Below are positions 25,523 to 33,885 of a stretch of 64,000 bases of DNA, in pieces. This stretch comes from Streptomyces sp. NRRL WC-3626. GTDB taxonomy: Bacteria; Actinomycetota; Actinomycetes; Streptomycetales; Streptomycetaceae. Where the stretch lies: the NCBI RefSeq assembly GCF_000718785.1, contig NZ_JOCA01000005.1, positions 1 to 64,000 on the forward strand, given 5' to 3'. The notes beneath the pieces are model-generated. The model had not been told where the DNA came from. It made no database searches and saw only the letters and a program-made list of their open reading frames with translations. Numbering within the stretch: position 1 is the first letter of the stretch; each line of letters begins with the position of its first letter. The translations under genes were made by a program, and so were the position numbers.

Positions 25523-27663
25523 CGCTCGTCGTCCTCCTGGGTTCCCGCGGGCTCGCCGGACATGAGGTGCGCGTACTCGGGGTTGCCGCGCAGCAGTTCG
25601 TGGTGGGTGCCGATCGCGGTGATCCTGCCGCCGGAGAGAAGGGCCACGCGGTCGGCGAGGAGGACCGTGGAGGGGCGGTGGGCCACGATGAGGGCGGTGG
25701 TGTCCGCGAGGACCCTGCGCAGTGCGGCTTCCACGGCGGCCTCGGTGTGCACGTCGAGGGCGGAGAGGGGGTCGTCGAGGACGAGGAAGTCGGGGCGGCC
25801 GACGACCGCTCTGGCCAGGGCGAGGCGTTGGCGCTGGCCGCCGGAGAGGCTGAGGCCCTGTTCGCCGACCTGGGTGTTCGTGCCGTGGGGGAGGGCGTGG
25901 GCGAAGTCCGCCTGGGCCACGGCGAGGGCGCGGGTCAGGTCGTCCTCGGTGGTGCCGCCGCCCATGAGGACGTTCTCGCCGACGGTGGCGGAGAAGAGGG
26001 TGGGTTCCTCGAAGGCCACGGCCACCCGGGAGCGGAGTTCCTCTCTGGACATCAGGGTGATGTCCGCGCCGTCGAGGGTGATGTGGCCTTCGGTGACCTC
26101 GTGCAGGCGGGGGACGAGGGCGGTGAGGGTGGTTTTGCCACTGCCGGTGGCACCGACGAGGGCGAGGGACTCGCCGGGGCGGATGTGGAGGTCGATGCGG
26201 TCGAGGACGGGCGGGGAGTCGGTGGGGGCGTCGGGGTAGCGGAAGGTGACGCCGTGGAAGGTGAGGCCGTCCTGGCCCTCCCGAGTGTCCTGGCCCTCCC
26301 GGCCCTCCCGGCCCTCCCGGCCCTCCTGGCCCTCCCGGGCGTCCCCGCCAACCCGCGGGCAGTCGTGCCGCTTGGGCGGCACGGGTGGGCGCGGACGGTG
26401 CCCTGCAAGCGCCGGGCTGCGCGGCTCGTCCGGGTGGGGATCACGCCGCTCGGCGTTACGAGGTGCCGCTGAGCCCACCCGTGCCGCCCCAGCGGCACGA
26501 CTGCCCGCAGTGGCGGAGGGAGGCTGGGAGGTTGCCGCAGGTTGCGGCGCAGCTGCGGAGGGCGGCTGGGAGGTTGCCACAGGCTGCGGCGCAGCGGCGG
26601 AGGGGTGCGGGGAAGTGGCCGCATGCTGCGGCGCAGGGTGCGGGGAAGTGGCCGCGGGCTGGGGGTCGGTTTCGGGGCTGGCGTCCATCACCTCGAAGTA
26701 GCGTTCCGTGGCCGTGGCCGCTTCCTGGCTCATCGCCAGGAGGAAGCCGATGGAGTCGACCGGCCAGCGCAGGGCCAGGGCTGTGGAGAGGAACGCGACC
26801 AGCGTGCCGGCGGAGAGGTCGCCGTCCGCCACCTGCACCGCGCCCAGCACCAGCGCCGCCCCGATGGCGAGTTCCGGCAGTGTCACGATGACGCCCAGGA
26901 TCGTCGCCAGCAGCCGCGCCTTGTACAGTTCCGTCCCCCGCAGCTTCCCCGACAGCTCCCGGAACGCCAGCGCCTGGCTCCGGTGCCGCCCGAAGCCCTT
27001 GATGATGCGGATGCCGAGGACACCCTCCTCGACCACCGTCGTGAGGTCACCCACCTGGTCCTGCGCCAGCCGCGCCGCGCCCGAGTACCGCTTCTCGAAC
27101 ACCACGCACGTGATCAACACCGGCACGGCGGGGATCAGGATGACCAGGCCCAGCGTCCAGTCCTGGATCAGCATGATGATCACGCCCACGAGGATCGTCA
27201 CGCTGTTGACCAGCAGGAACGTCAGCGGGAACGCCAGGAACATCCGCAGCAGCATCAGATCCGTGGTGGCCCGCGACAGCAGCTGCCCCGACGGCCACCG
27301 GTCGTGGAAGGCGACCGGAACCCGCTGCAGATGCCGGTACAGCCCCGCCCGCATCTCCGCCTCGACACGCGACAGCGGACGCGCCACCAGCCACCGCCGG
27401 AACCCGAACAGCAGCGCCTCCGCCAGCCCGAGCAGCAGCAGATACAGCGCGCCCAGCCACACCCCCGCCGGATCCCGGTCGGCGATCGGCCCGTCCACCA
27501 TCCACTTCAGGACGAGCGGGATGACCAGCCCGATGCAGGAGGCGAGGATCGCGATGAACGCGGCGGTGAACAGCCGCGCCCGCACCGGCCTGACGTACGG
27601 CCACAGGCGGAGCAGCGTACGCACGGCGGAGCGGGGTTCCGGGGGAGAAGGTGTAGTGGGCAT
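25519..27663 (-). CDS. ABC exporter subunit A with a long repeat-derived linker
   Basis: A 714-residue half-exporter starting MPTTPSPPEPRSAVRTLLRL. The membrane domain ends near residue 325 (FEVMDASPE). Residues about 328-464 are a low-complexity linker (AATSPHP, SQPPSAAAPQP and GREGREGRE repeats) where homologues have only a short hinge. The DNA under it contains two inverted copies of the dispersed palindrome. The nucleotide-binding domain has Walker A GATGSGKTT and LSGGQRQRLALARAVV. Walker B reads FLVLDDPLSALD, so the catalytic Glu is Asp, marking the non-consensus site of a heterodimer. The reading frame stays intact through the insertion. The frame is open to 27720, but the ATG at 27663 fits the family start. 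Confidence 0.88.
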   Translation of the reverse strand: MPTTPSPPEPRSAVRTLLRLWPYVRPVRARLFTAAFIAILASCIGLVIPLVLKWMVDGPIADRDPAGVWLGALYLLLLGLAEALLFGFRRWLVARPLSRVEAEMRAGLYRHLQRVPVAFHDRWPSGQLLSRATTDLMLLRMFLAFPLTFLLVNSVTILVGVIIMLIQDWTLGLVILIPAVPVLITCVVFEKRYSGAARLAQDQVGDLTTVVEEGVLGIRIIKGFGRHRSQALAFRELSGKLRGTELYKARLLATILGVIVTLPELAIGAALVLGAVQVADGDLSAGTLVAFLSTALALRWPVDSIGFLLAMSQEAATATERYFEVMDASPETDPQPAATSPHPAPQHAATSPHPSAAAPQPVATSQPPSAAAPQPAATSQPPSATAGSRAAGAARVGSAAPRNAERRDPHPDEPRSPALAGHRPRPPVPPKRHDCPRVGGDAREGQEGREGREGREGQDTREGQDGLTFHGVTFRYPDAPTDSPPVLDRIDLHIRPGESLALVGATGSGKTTLTALVPRLHEVTEGHITLDGADITLMSREELRSRVAVAFEEPTLFSATVGENVLMGGGTTEDDLTRALAVAQADFAHALPHGTNTQVGEQGLSLSGGQRQRLALARAVVGRPDFLVLDDPLSALDVHTEAAVEAALRRVLADTTALIVAHRPSTVLLADRVALLSGGRITAIGTHHELLRGNPEYAHLMSGEPAGTQEDDER
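26291..26340. repeat. 9-base tandem repeat inside the ABC gene
   Basis: About five units of GGCCCTCCC, with small variations, encode the GREGREGRE stretch of the inter-domain linker on the minus strand. Confidence 0.8.
26355..26390 (+). repeat. Dispersed palindromic repeat, copy B (inside the ABC gene)
   Basis: GCGGGCAGTCGTGCCGC, TTGG, then GCGGCACGGGTGGGC. The core is a perfect 7-base palindrome around TTGG. It is inverted relative to copy C 82 bases downstream, so the two flank a short segment like terminal inverted repeats. It is translated as part of the linker. Confidence 0.8.
26473..26508 (-). repeat. Dispersed palindromic repeat, copy C (inside the ABC gene)
   Basis: Inverse orientation of copy B, differing by one base in the 36-base core (loop position). 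Downstream it runs into the 42-base tandem units, just as copy A runs into the 47-base array and copy D ends the 24-base array. Confidence 0.8.
26509..26670. repeat. Tandem repeat of about 42 bases inside the ABC gene
   Basis: Two 42-base units (GCGGAGGGNGGCTGGGAGGT...) followed by shorter related units ending CGGGGAAGTGGCCGC. They encode 14-residue repeats of the type ATSQPPSAAAPQPA in the ABC subunit linker. Confidence 0.75.
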
Positions 27664-27847
27664 CAGCAGCGAGCCTACGGTTCGCCACTGACACTGCCCA
27701 CCGAGTTTTGGCCGGACCACCCTCCGCCCCTGGTCCTACGACCTGCGCCTACGGCGAAGTCGTACGCCCGTATCAACCGATCGGCGGATGGGCGTTCGAG
27801 CGCACCGGCCGATGTGCCGGTGGCCCCCGCGCGGCGACGCTGGGGCC

Positions 27848-28750
27848 ATGTCCGTCATCGACGTCACCGATCTGCGCAAGTCCTACGGAGGCCGTGCGGC
27901 CGTCGACGGGGTCACCTTCACCGTCGAGGAGGGCGAGATCTTCGGCATCCTCGGCCCGAACGGCGCCGGCAAGACCACCACCGTCGAGTGTGTCGAGGGC
28001 CTGCGCGTGCCCGACGCCGGCCGGGTCCGGGTGGCCGGCCTCGACCCCGTCGCCGACCACGAGGAGGTCGCCCGCCTCCTCGGCGCCCAGCTGCAGCAGA
28101 GCGAACTCCAGCCCAAACTCACCGTCCGCGAGGCGCTGGAGCTGTACGCCTCCTTCTATCCGCGGCCCGCCGACTGGCGCCCGCTGGCCGAACGCCTCGG
28201 CCTCGCCCCGAAGCTGACCACCCGGTTCGGCAGGCTCTCCGGCGGCCAGAAGCAGCGCCTGTTCATCGCGCTCGCCCTGATCGGCGATCCGCGCGTCGTG
28301 GTGCTGGACGAGCTGACCACCGGCCTCGACCCGCGTGCCCGGCGCGACACCTGGGAGCTCATCGAGGACATCCGCGCGGGCGGCGTCACCGTCCTCCTCG
28401 TCACCCACTTCATGGAGGAGGCGCAGCGGCTCTGCGACCGGATCGCGGTCATCGACCGGGGCCGGGTCGCCGCGCTGGACACCCCCGCCGGGCTGATCCG
28501 CCGTTCGGCGGGCGCCACCGTCATCGGCTTCACGCCGTCCGAGCCGCTGGACGAGACGGATCTGCGCGCCCTGCCCGGCCTCTCCTCCGCGGCCTTCAAG
28601 GACGGCCGCGTGACCCTGTCCGGCACGGACGAGACGGTCAACGCCGTCATCACCCTGCTCGCCCGCACCCGCGTCACCGCCCACCAGCTCCGGGTCACCG
28701 ACACCACGCTGGACGACGCCTTCCTGGACCTCACGGAGGCCACCGCATGA
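27848..28750 (+). CDS. ABC-2 transporter ATP-binding protein
   Basis: A 300-residue soluble ATPase, MSVIDVTDLRKSYGGRAAVDG. Walker A is GPNGAGKTTT, the signature LSGGQKQRLFIALAL, Walker B RVVVLDELTTGLD and the switch VLLVTHFMEEAQRLCD. A C-terminal extension of about 80 residues is typical of DrrA-like subunits. It precedes and overlaps its permease by 4 bases (ATGA). The next genes are a two-component system, so the set resembles drug- or cell-envelope-stress-induced export modules. The frame is open to 27788 but the conserved start is at 27848. The 184-base divergent spacer upstream (27664-27847) must hold promoters in both directions; none is obvious. Confidence 0.92.
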   Translation: MSVIDVTDLRKSYGGRAAVDGVTFTVEEGEIFGILGPNGAGKTTTVECVEGLRVPDAGRVRVAGLDPVADHEEVARLLGAQLQQSELQPKLTVREALELYASFYPRPADWRPLAERLGLAPKLTTRFGRLSGGQKQRLFIALALIGDPRVVVLDELTTGLDPRARRDTWELIEDIRAGGVTVLLVTHFMEEAQRLCDRIAVIDRGRVAALDTPAGLIRRSAGATVIGFTPSEPLDETDLRALPGLSSAAFKDGRVTLSGTDETVNAVITLLARTRVTAHQLRVTDTTLDDAFLDLTEATA

Positions 28751-29496
28751 CCACCGACGTCCTCGACACCGCCGTACTGAAGACCGAACTGCGCCTGTTC
28801 CGGCGCGAACCCGGCGCCCTGTTCTGGATGCTGGTGTTCCCGACCCTGCTGCTGGTGATCCTCGGCTGCGTCCCGTCCTTCCGCGAGGCCGACCCCTCCT
28901 ACGGCGGACTGCGCCCGGTCGACGCCTACGTACCGGTGGCCGTCCTGCTCGGCCTGACCGTCGGCGGGCTGCAGGGCATGCCACAGGTCCTCACCGGCTA
29001 CCGCGAGCGGGGCATCCTGCGCCGGATGTCCGCCACGCCGGTGCGCCCGGCCGCGCTGCTGTCCGCGCAGATGGTGCTGTGCGGCGGGGCCGCCCTGCTC
29101 TCGGCGCTGCTCGCGCTCACGGTCGGCCGGCTCGTCTATGGCGTACGGCTGCCCGAACAGCCCCTCGGCTACCTTCTGGCGCTGCTCCTCGCCATGCTCG
29201 CCACGCTCTCCCTGGGTGCCCTGCTCTCCGCCCTGTCCCGCACCACGAAGATGGCCGGCGCGGCCGGCTCGGCCGCGCTGTTCCCGGCGATGTTCTGCGC
29301 CGGCGTCTGGCTGCCGGTGCAGGCCATGCCGGACCTGCTGGCCGACATCGTCGGCTGGACCCCGTTCGGGGCCGCCGCACAGGCCCTGAACGAGGCAGCG
29401 GCCGGCGACTGGCCCGGCTGGTCCCACCTGGCGGTCCTGGTGGCGTGGACGGTGGTGCTCACCTCGGCGGCCGCGCGCCGCTTCCGGTGGGAATGA
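28747..29496 (+). CDS. ABC-2 type transporter permease
   Basis: A 249-residue integral membrane protein, MTTDVLDTAVLKTELRLFRR. About six hydrophobic segments are present, including FWMLVFPTLLLVILGCV, VPVAVLLGLTVGGLQG and AALLSALLALTVG, with the ABC-2 hallmark MPDLLADIVGWTPFGAAAQAL near the end. It forms the membrane channel for the preceding ATPase. Its ATG overlaps the ATPase stop, and its own stop overlaps the histidine kinase start, giving tightly coupled translation of all three. Confidence 0.9.
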   Translation: MTTDVLDTAVLKTELRLFRREPGALFWMLVFPTLLLVILGCVPSFREADPSYGGLRPVDAYVPVAVLLGLTVGGLQGMPQVLTGYRERGILRRMSATPVRPAALLSAQMVLCGGAALLSALLALTVGRLVYGVRLPEQPLGYLLALLLAMLATLSLGALLSALSRTTKMAGAAGSAALFPAMFCAGVWLPVQAMPDLLADIVGWTPFGAAAQALNEAAAGDWPGWSHLAVLVAWTVVLTSAAARRFRWE

Positions 29497-30776
29497 GCGC
29501 GCCGATGGCCGACACTGGCCCGATGACCGAGGCCGGCACCGTCGAACGCCAGTGGACGGCGTTCCACCAGTGGGGACCGTTCGGTCTGCTCGCCGTCGGC
29601 ACGGCCGTCGCCGCCGCGGGCACCGGCCTGGTCGGCATGACGGCCGGCCAGTGGTACGTCGCCGGCGCCCTGGTCGCGGTCGCGGCCGGACTGCAGGCGT
29701 GGTGGGCCGGGGCGGCCCGCGGCCGGCCGGGGCCGACCGCGGCGAGCGGCTGCCTCTACTTCGCGCGCTGCGCCATCACGTTCGTCCTGACCTGGCTCAA
29801 CCCGCTGTTCGGCTTCTACGCGTACGCCGGCTACTTCGGGGTCGACCGGCTGCTGCCGCCTCGGCTGGTCAAACCGGGACTCTTCCTCACGGCCGTGACC
29901 ATCGCGGGCTCCCAGTCGGGCGGGCTGCCCCCGGACGACGAGCCGGGCTGGGTGCTCTTCGGCGCGATCCTCGCGGTCAACGTCGTCCTGCTCGTCGTGT
30001 TCGCCCGCCTCGCCGACACGGAGGAGGCGCGCAACCGCGCCCGGGTCCGGACCATCACCGAGCTGGAGCGCGCCAACACCGCGTTGCGGCAGGCCCTCGA
30101 CGAGAACGCCGCACTGCACGCCCAGCTTCTCGTCCAGGCCCGTGAGGCCGGCGTCGCCGACGAGCGCGGACGCCTCGCCGCCGAGATCCACGACACCCTC
30201 GCCCAGGGCCTGACCGGCATCATCGCCCAGCTCCAGGTCGTGGCCGCCGCCCCGGACCCCGCCCTCGGGCGTGCCCACCTGGACCGGGCCCTCGCCCTGG
30301 CCCGGCACAGCCTCGGCGAGGCACGCCGCTCCGTGCACGACCTCGCGCCGGCCGCGCTGGCCGACGACACCCTGCCGGACGCGCTGGAGAAGACGGTGAC
30401 GGCGTGGAGCGGACGCACCGGCGTCCGGCCCCGGTTCACCGTCACCGGCACCGCCGAGCCGCTCCACGACGAGGTCGCCGCCACACTGCTGCGCATCGCC
30501 GAGGAGGCCCTGTCCAACACCGCCCGGCACGCCGCCGCCGGCCGTGTCGGCGTCACCCTCTCCTACATGGGCGACGAGGTCACCCTCGACATCCGCGACG
30601 ACGGCCGGGGCTTCGACCCGCTGACCGCACGGCGGCGCACCTCCGTCGGCGGGTTCGGCCTCGACGGCATGCGGGCCCGCGCCGAACGTGTCGCCGGCAC
30701 CCTCACCGTCGAGGCCGAACCCGGCCACGGCACCGCCGTATCGGCTCGCGTACCGTTGGTCCGCGATGACCGCTGA
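29493..30776 (+). CDS. Sensor histidine kinase (HisKA_3/NarL-type)
   Basis: A 427-residue membrane kinase. About four to five hydrophobic helices in residues 25-170 are followed by a coiled stretch (LERANTALRQALDENAALHAQ). The H-box ERGRLAAEIHDTLAQGLTGI carries the phospho-acceptor H233, and the ATPase domain has EEALSNTARHA, DIRDDGRGFDP and GGFGLDGMRAR. There is no large extracellular domain, so it probably senses the membrane or its transporter. The start at 29493 overlaps the permease stop (ATGA); ATGs at 29505 and 29523 are alternatives. It overlaps the response-regulator gene by 11 bases. Confidence 0.92.
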   Translation: MSAPMADTGPMTEAGTVERQWTAFHQWGPFGLLAVGTAVAAAGTGLVGMTAGQWYVAGALVAVAAGLQAWWAGAARGRPGPTAASGCLYFARCAITFVLTWLNPLFGFYAYAGYFGVDRLLPPRLVKPGLFLTAVTIAGSQSGGLPPDDEPGWVLFGAILAVNVVLLVVFARLADTEEARNRARVRTITELERANTALRQALDENAALHAQLLVQAREAGVADERGRLAAEIHDTLAQGLTGIIAQLQVVAAAPDPALGRAHLDRALALARHSLGEARRSVHDLAPAALADDTLPDALEKTVTAWSGRTGVRPRFTVTGTAEPLHDEVAATLLRIAEEALSNTARHAAAGRVGVTLSYMGDEVTLDIRDDGRGFDPLTARRRTSVGGFGLDGMRARAERVAGTLTVEAEPGHGTAVSARVPLVRDDR

Positions 30777-31425
30777 CGCCACGAACACCGACGCCGTGAT
30801 CACCCTCCTCGTCGTCGACGATCACCCCGTCGTGCGTGACGGACTGCGCGGCATGTTCGACTCCGCGCCCGGATTCCGGGTGCTCGGCGAGGCGGCGAAC
30901 GGCGTCGAGGCACTGGGGCGGGCCGCCGTCCTGGACCCCGACGTGATCCTCATGGATCTGCGGATGCCCGGCGGGGGCGGCGTCGACGCCATCCGGGAAC
31001 TGTTCCGGCGCGGCGCCCGCGCCAAGGTCCTCGTGCTCACCACGTACGACACCGACTCCGACACCATCCCCGCGATCGAGGCCGGCGCGACCGGCTATCT
31101 CCTCAAGGACGCGCCCCGCGAGGAGCTGTTCGGCGCGGTCCGCGCGGCGGCCCAGGGCCGTACGGTCCTCTCCCCGGCCGTCGCCTCCCGTCTGGTCTCC
31201 GCCGTCCGCACCCCCCGGGCCCTGGGCAACGAGCCCCTCTCCGCCCGTGAGCGGGAGGTGCTGGCACTGGTCGCGCGCGGCACCTCCAACAAGGAGATCG
31301 CCCGCGAGCTGTTCATCAGCGAGGCGACCGTGAAGACGCACCTCACCCACGTGTACGCCAAACTCGGCGTCAACGACCGAGCGGCGGCGGTCGCCGTCGG
31401 CTACGACCGGGGCATCCTCGGCTGA
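30766..31425 (+). CDS. LuxR/NarL-family response regulator
   Basis: A 219-residue regulator. The receiver domain has LLVVDDHPVVRDGL, the phospho-acceptor D64 in VILMDLRMPGGGG, and GYLLKDA. The C-terminal GerE/LuxR helix-turn-helix reads LSAREREVLALVARGTSNKE and ISEATVKTHLTHVYAKLGV. The start ATG at 30766 lies inside the kinase gene and begins 14 residues before the receiver fold. It is the cognate partner of the adjacent kinase and most likely regulates the upstream ABC transporter operon (inference from context). It is convergent with glgX, with only 16 bases between the stops. Confidence 0.93.
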   Translation: MTADATNTDAVITLLVVDDHPVVRDGLRGMFDSAPGFRVLGEAANGVEALGRAAVLDPDVILMDLRMPGGGGVDAIRELFRRGARAKVLVLTTYDTDSDTIPAIEAGATGYLLKDAPREELFGAVRAAAQGRTVLSPAVASRLVSAVRTPRALGNEPLSAREREVLALVARGTSNKEIARELFISEATVKTHLTHVYAKLGVNDRAAAVAVGYDRGILG

Positions 31426-31441
31426 AACCCGGCCGCCCCGC

Positions 31442-33694
31442 TCAGCCCCGTACCCGCAGCAGCAGCACCGTCCGCCCCGGCACGGTGACCGGCGTCCCCG
31501 CCGGGTGCTCCGTGCCGGGCGGATCCGACTGCTCCTCCCGCCCGGTGTCGACGACCACCTCGTACCGCTCCGCCCAGGGCGGGCCCGGGAGTTCGAACTC
31601 CACCGGGTCCTCACCGGCGTGCAGGACGGCCAGGAAACCGTCGTCCAGGACCGGTGCCCCGTGCTCGTCACGCCCCGGGATGTCCCGCCCGGAGAGGTAC
31701 ATGCCGAGCGTGGCGGCCGGCGCGTACCAGTCGCCCTCGGTCATCTCCGTGCCGCGCGGGGTGAACCAGGCCAGGTCGCGCAGCCCGTCCGCGGAGTGCG
31801 CGCGGCCGGAGAAGAACGCCCGGCGGCGCAGCACCGGATGGTGGTGGCGCAGGGCGATCAGCCGGGAGGTCAGCTCGAACAGGGGCCGCCAGTCAGGGTC
31901 TTCGAGCAGCGTCCAGTCCACCCAGCCGATCTCGTTGTCCTGGCAGTAGGCATTGTTGTTGCCGCGCTGGGTACGGCCCAGCTCGTCGCCCGCGACCAGC
32001 ATCGGCACGCCCGTCGACAGCAGCAGCGTGGTCAGCAGGTTCCGCAACTGCCGCCGTCGTAGGGCCCGTACGGCCTCGTCGTCCGTCTCTCCCTCCACAC
32101 CGCAGTTCCAGGCGCGGTTGTCGTCGGTGCCGTCCCGATTGCCCTCGCCGTTCGCCTCGTTGTGCTTGCGGCCGTACGACACGAGGTCGCGCAGGGTGAA
32201 ACCGTCGTGCGCGGTGACGAAGTTGACCGAGGCGTACGGCCGCCGCCCGCCCCACGCGTACAGGTCGCTGGAGCCGGACAGGCGGTATCCCATCTCCCGT
32301 ACGTCCGGCAGCGCGTGGCGCCAGAAGTCCCGCACGGTGTCGCGGTAGCGGTCGTTCCACTCCGTCCACAGGGGAGGGAACGCGCCCACCTGGTAGCCCC
32401 CGGAGCCCACGTCCCACGGTTCCGCGATCAGCTTCACCCGGCGCAGCACCGGGTCCTGCGCGATCACCGCGAGGAACGGGGAGAGCATGTCGACGTCGTG
32501 CATGGAGCGCGCCAGCGCCGCCGCCAGGTCGAAGCGGAAGCCGTCGACGCCCATCTCCGTCACCCAGTAGCGCAGGGAGTCCGTGATCAGGCGCAGCACG
32601 TGCGGCTGGACGACGTGCAGCGTGTTGCCGCAGCCGGTGTAGTCGGCGTACCGGCGGGCGTCGGGCTGGAGACGGTAGTAGCCGCGGTTGTCGACGCCCT
32701 TCAGGGAAAGCGTGGGCCCCAGCTCGCCCGCCTCCGCGGTGTGGTTGTAGACCACGTCGAGGATCACCTCGATCCCGGCCGAGTGCAGGGCGCGCACCAT
32801 CCGCTTGAACTCGCCGACCTGCTGCCCCCTCGTCCCGGAGGCCGCGTAGCCGGCGTGCGGGGCGAAGTATCCGATGGAGTTGTAGCCCCAGTAGTCGCGC
32901 AGGCCGCGCCGCAGCAGATGGTCCTCGTGCGCGAACTGGTGCACCGGCAGCAGCTCCACGGCCGTCACGCCCAGCCTCACCAGGTGCTCGACCGCCGCCG
33001 GGTGGGCGAGACCGGCGTACGTGCCGCGCAGCTCCTCGGGAATGCCGGGGTGGCGGCGCGTGAACCCCTTGACGTGCAGCTCGTAGATCACCGAGTCCGC
33101 CCAGGGCGTCTTCGGCCGGCGGTCGTCCGCCCAGTCGTCGTCATCGTGGACGACCACCCCCTTGGGAACGTACGGCGCCGAGTCCCGGTCGTCGCGCACG
33201 GTGTCCGCGACATGCTGCTCGGGCCAGTCGCGGACATGCCCGTACACCTCCGGCGGCAGCGCGAAGTCTCCGTCCACGGCGCGGGCGTACGGGTCGAGGA
33301 GCAGCTTCGCCGGGTTCCAGCGGGCGCCCGTCCAGGGGTCCCAGCGGCCGTGCACCCGGTAGCCGTACCGCTGTCCGGGCAGTACGTCCGGTACGAAGCC
33401 GTGCCAGATCTCGTGCGTGAGTTCGGTCAGCCGGGCCCTGCGCTCCCGGCCCCGCTCGTCGAACAGGCACAGCTCGACCCCCTCCGCCCCGCCCGCCCAC
33501 AACGCGAAGTTGGTCCCCGCCACCCCGTCCGGGCCGACCCGGAACCGGGCGCCCAGGGGCGTCGGCCGGCCCGGCCGCACCGGCACCGTGGGCACGGGCG
33601 GCGCCGGCCGCACGCCGTTCACGACGGCGGCCGGGCGCCCGTCCCCGGCGGCCCGCTCCGCGGCCACCGCCTCCTGCTCGGCTGCGCTGGACAC
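31442..33694 (-). CDS. glgX: Glycogen debranching enzyme GlgX
   Basis: A 750-residue GH13 isoamylase-type enzyme that hydrolyses alpha-1,6 branches of phosphorylase-limit glycogen. A CBM48-like N-terminal domain (TNFALWAGGAEGVELCLF, WHGFVPDVLPGQRYGYRVHG) precedes the barrel with VILDVVYNHTAE, the nucleophile region GFRFDLAAAL, the acid LIAEPWDVG and the third carboxylate FVTAHDGFTL. The GTG start at 33694 has GGGAGG seven bases upstream. The first ~45 residues are Pro/Ala-rich and probably disordered. It fits functionally with glgP and glgE in this window. Confidence 0.95.
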   Translation of the reverse strand: MSSAAEQEAVAAERAAGDGRPAAVVNGVRPAPPVPTVPVRPGRPTPLGARFRVGPDGVAGTNFALWAGGAEGVELCLFDERGRERRARLTELTHEIWHGFVPDVLPGQRYGYRVHGRWDPWTGARWNPAKLLLDPYARAVDGDFALPPEVYGHVRDWPEQHVADTVRDDRDSAPYVPKGVVVHDDDDWADDRRPKTPWADSVIYELHVKGFTRRHPGIPEELRGTYAGLAHPAAVEHLVRLGVTAVELLPVHQFAHEDHLLRRGLRDYWGYNSIGYFAPHAGYAASGTRGQQVGEFKRMVRALHSAGIEVILDVVYNHTAEAGELGPTLSLKGVDNRGYYRLQPDARRYADYTGCGNTLHVVQPHVLRLITDSLRYWVTEMGVDGFRFDLAAALARSMHDVDMLSPFLAVIAQDPVLRRVKLIAEPWDVGSGGYQVGAFPPLWTEWNDRYRDTVRDFWRHALPDVREMGYRLSGSSDLYAWGGRRPYASVNFVTAHDGFTLRDLVSYGRKHNEANGEGNRDGTDDNRAWNCGVEGETDDEAVRALRRRQLRNLLTTLLLSTGVPMLVAGDELGRTQRGNNNAYCQDNEIGWVDWTLLEDPDWRPLFELTSRLIALRHHHPVLRRRAFFSGRAHSADGLRDLAWFTPRGTEMTEGDWYAPAATLGMYLSGRDIPGRDEHGAPVLDDGFLAVLHAGEDPVEFELPGPPWAERYEVVVDTGREEQSDPPGTEHPAGTPVTVPGRTVLLLRVRG

Positions 33695-33885
33695 CTGTCA
33701 GCCTCCCGCGGCTCGTGGGGGACGACGTGCGGACAGGGGTGTACGGCCCTCTCCCTCGGCTCCGGCCGCGGCTCCCCGGCGCGTCGTCCTTCCCTCAGTT
33801 CTGCCCAGAGGGTGCCTCGCACTCACGTTTCCCCGGGGGGCGGCATGGTCGTTTCCCGGAGGCGACGCCCGTCGTTGGTCACCCC

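Noticed and set aside
26542..29496. 984-codon plus-strand frame spanning the ABC exporter end and the ABC-2 genes
   Set aside because: Only its last part is real (the permease from 28747). The upstream part is antisense or out of frame to genes with clear Walker motifs.
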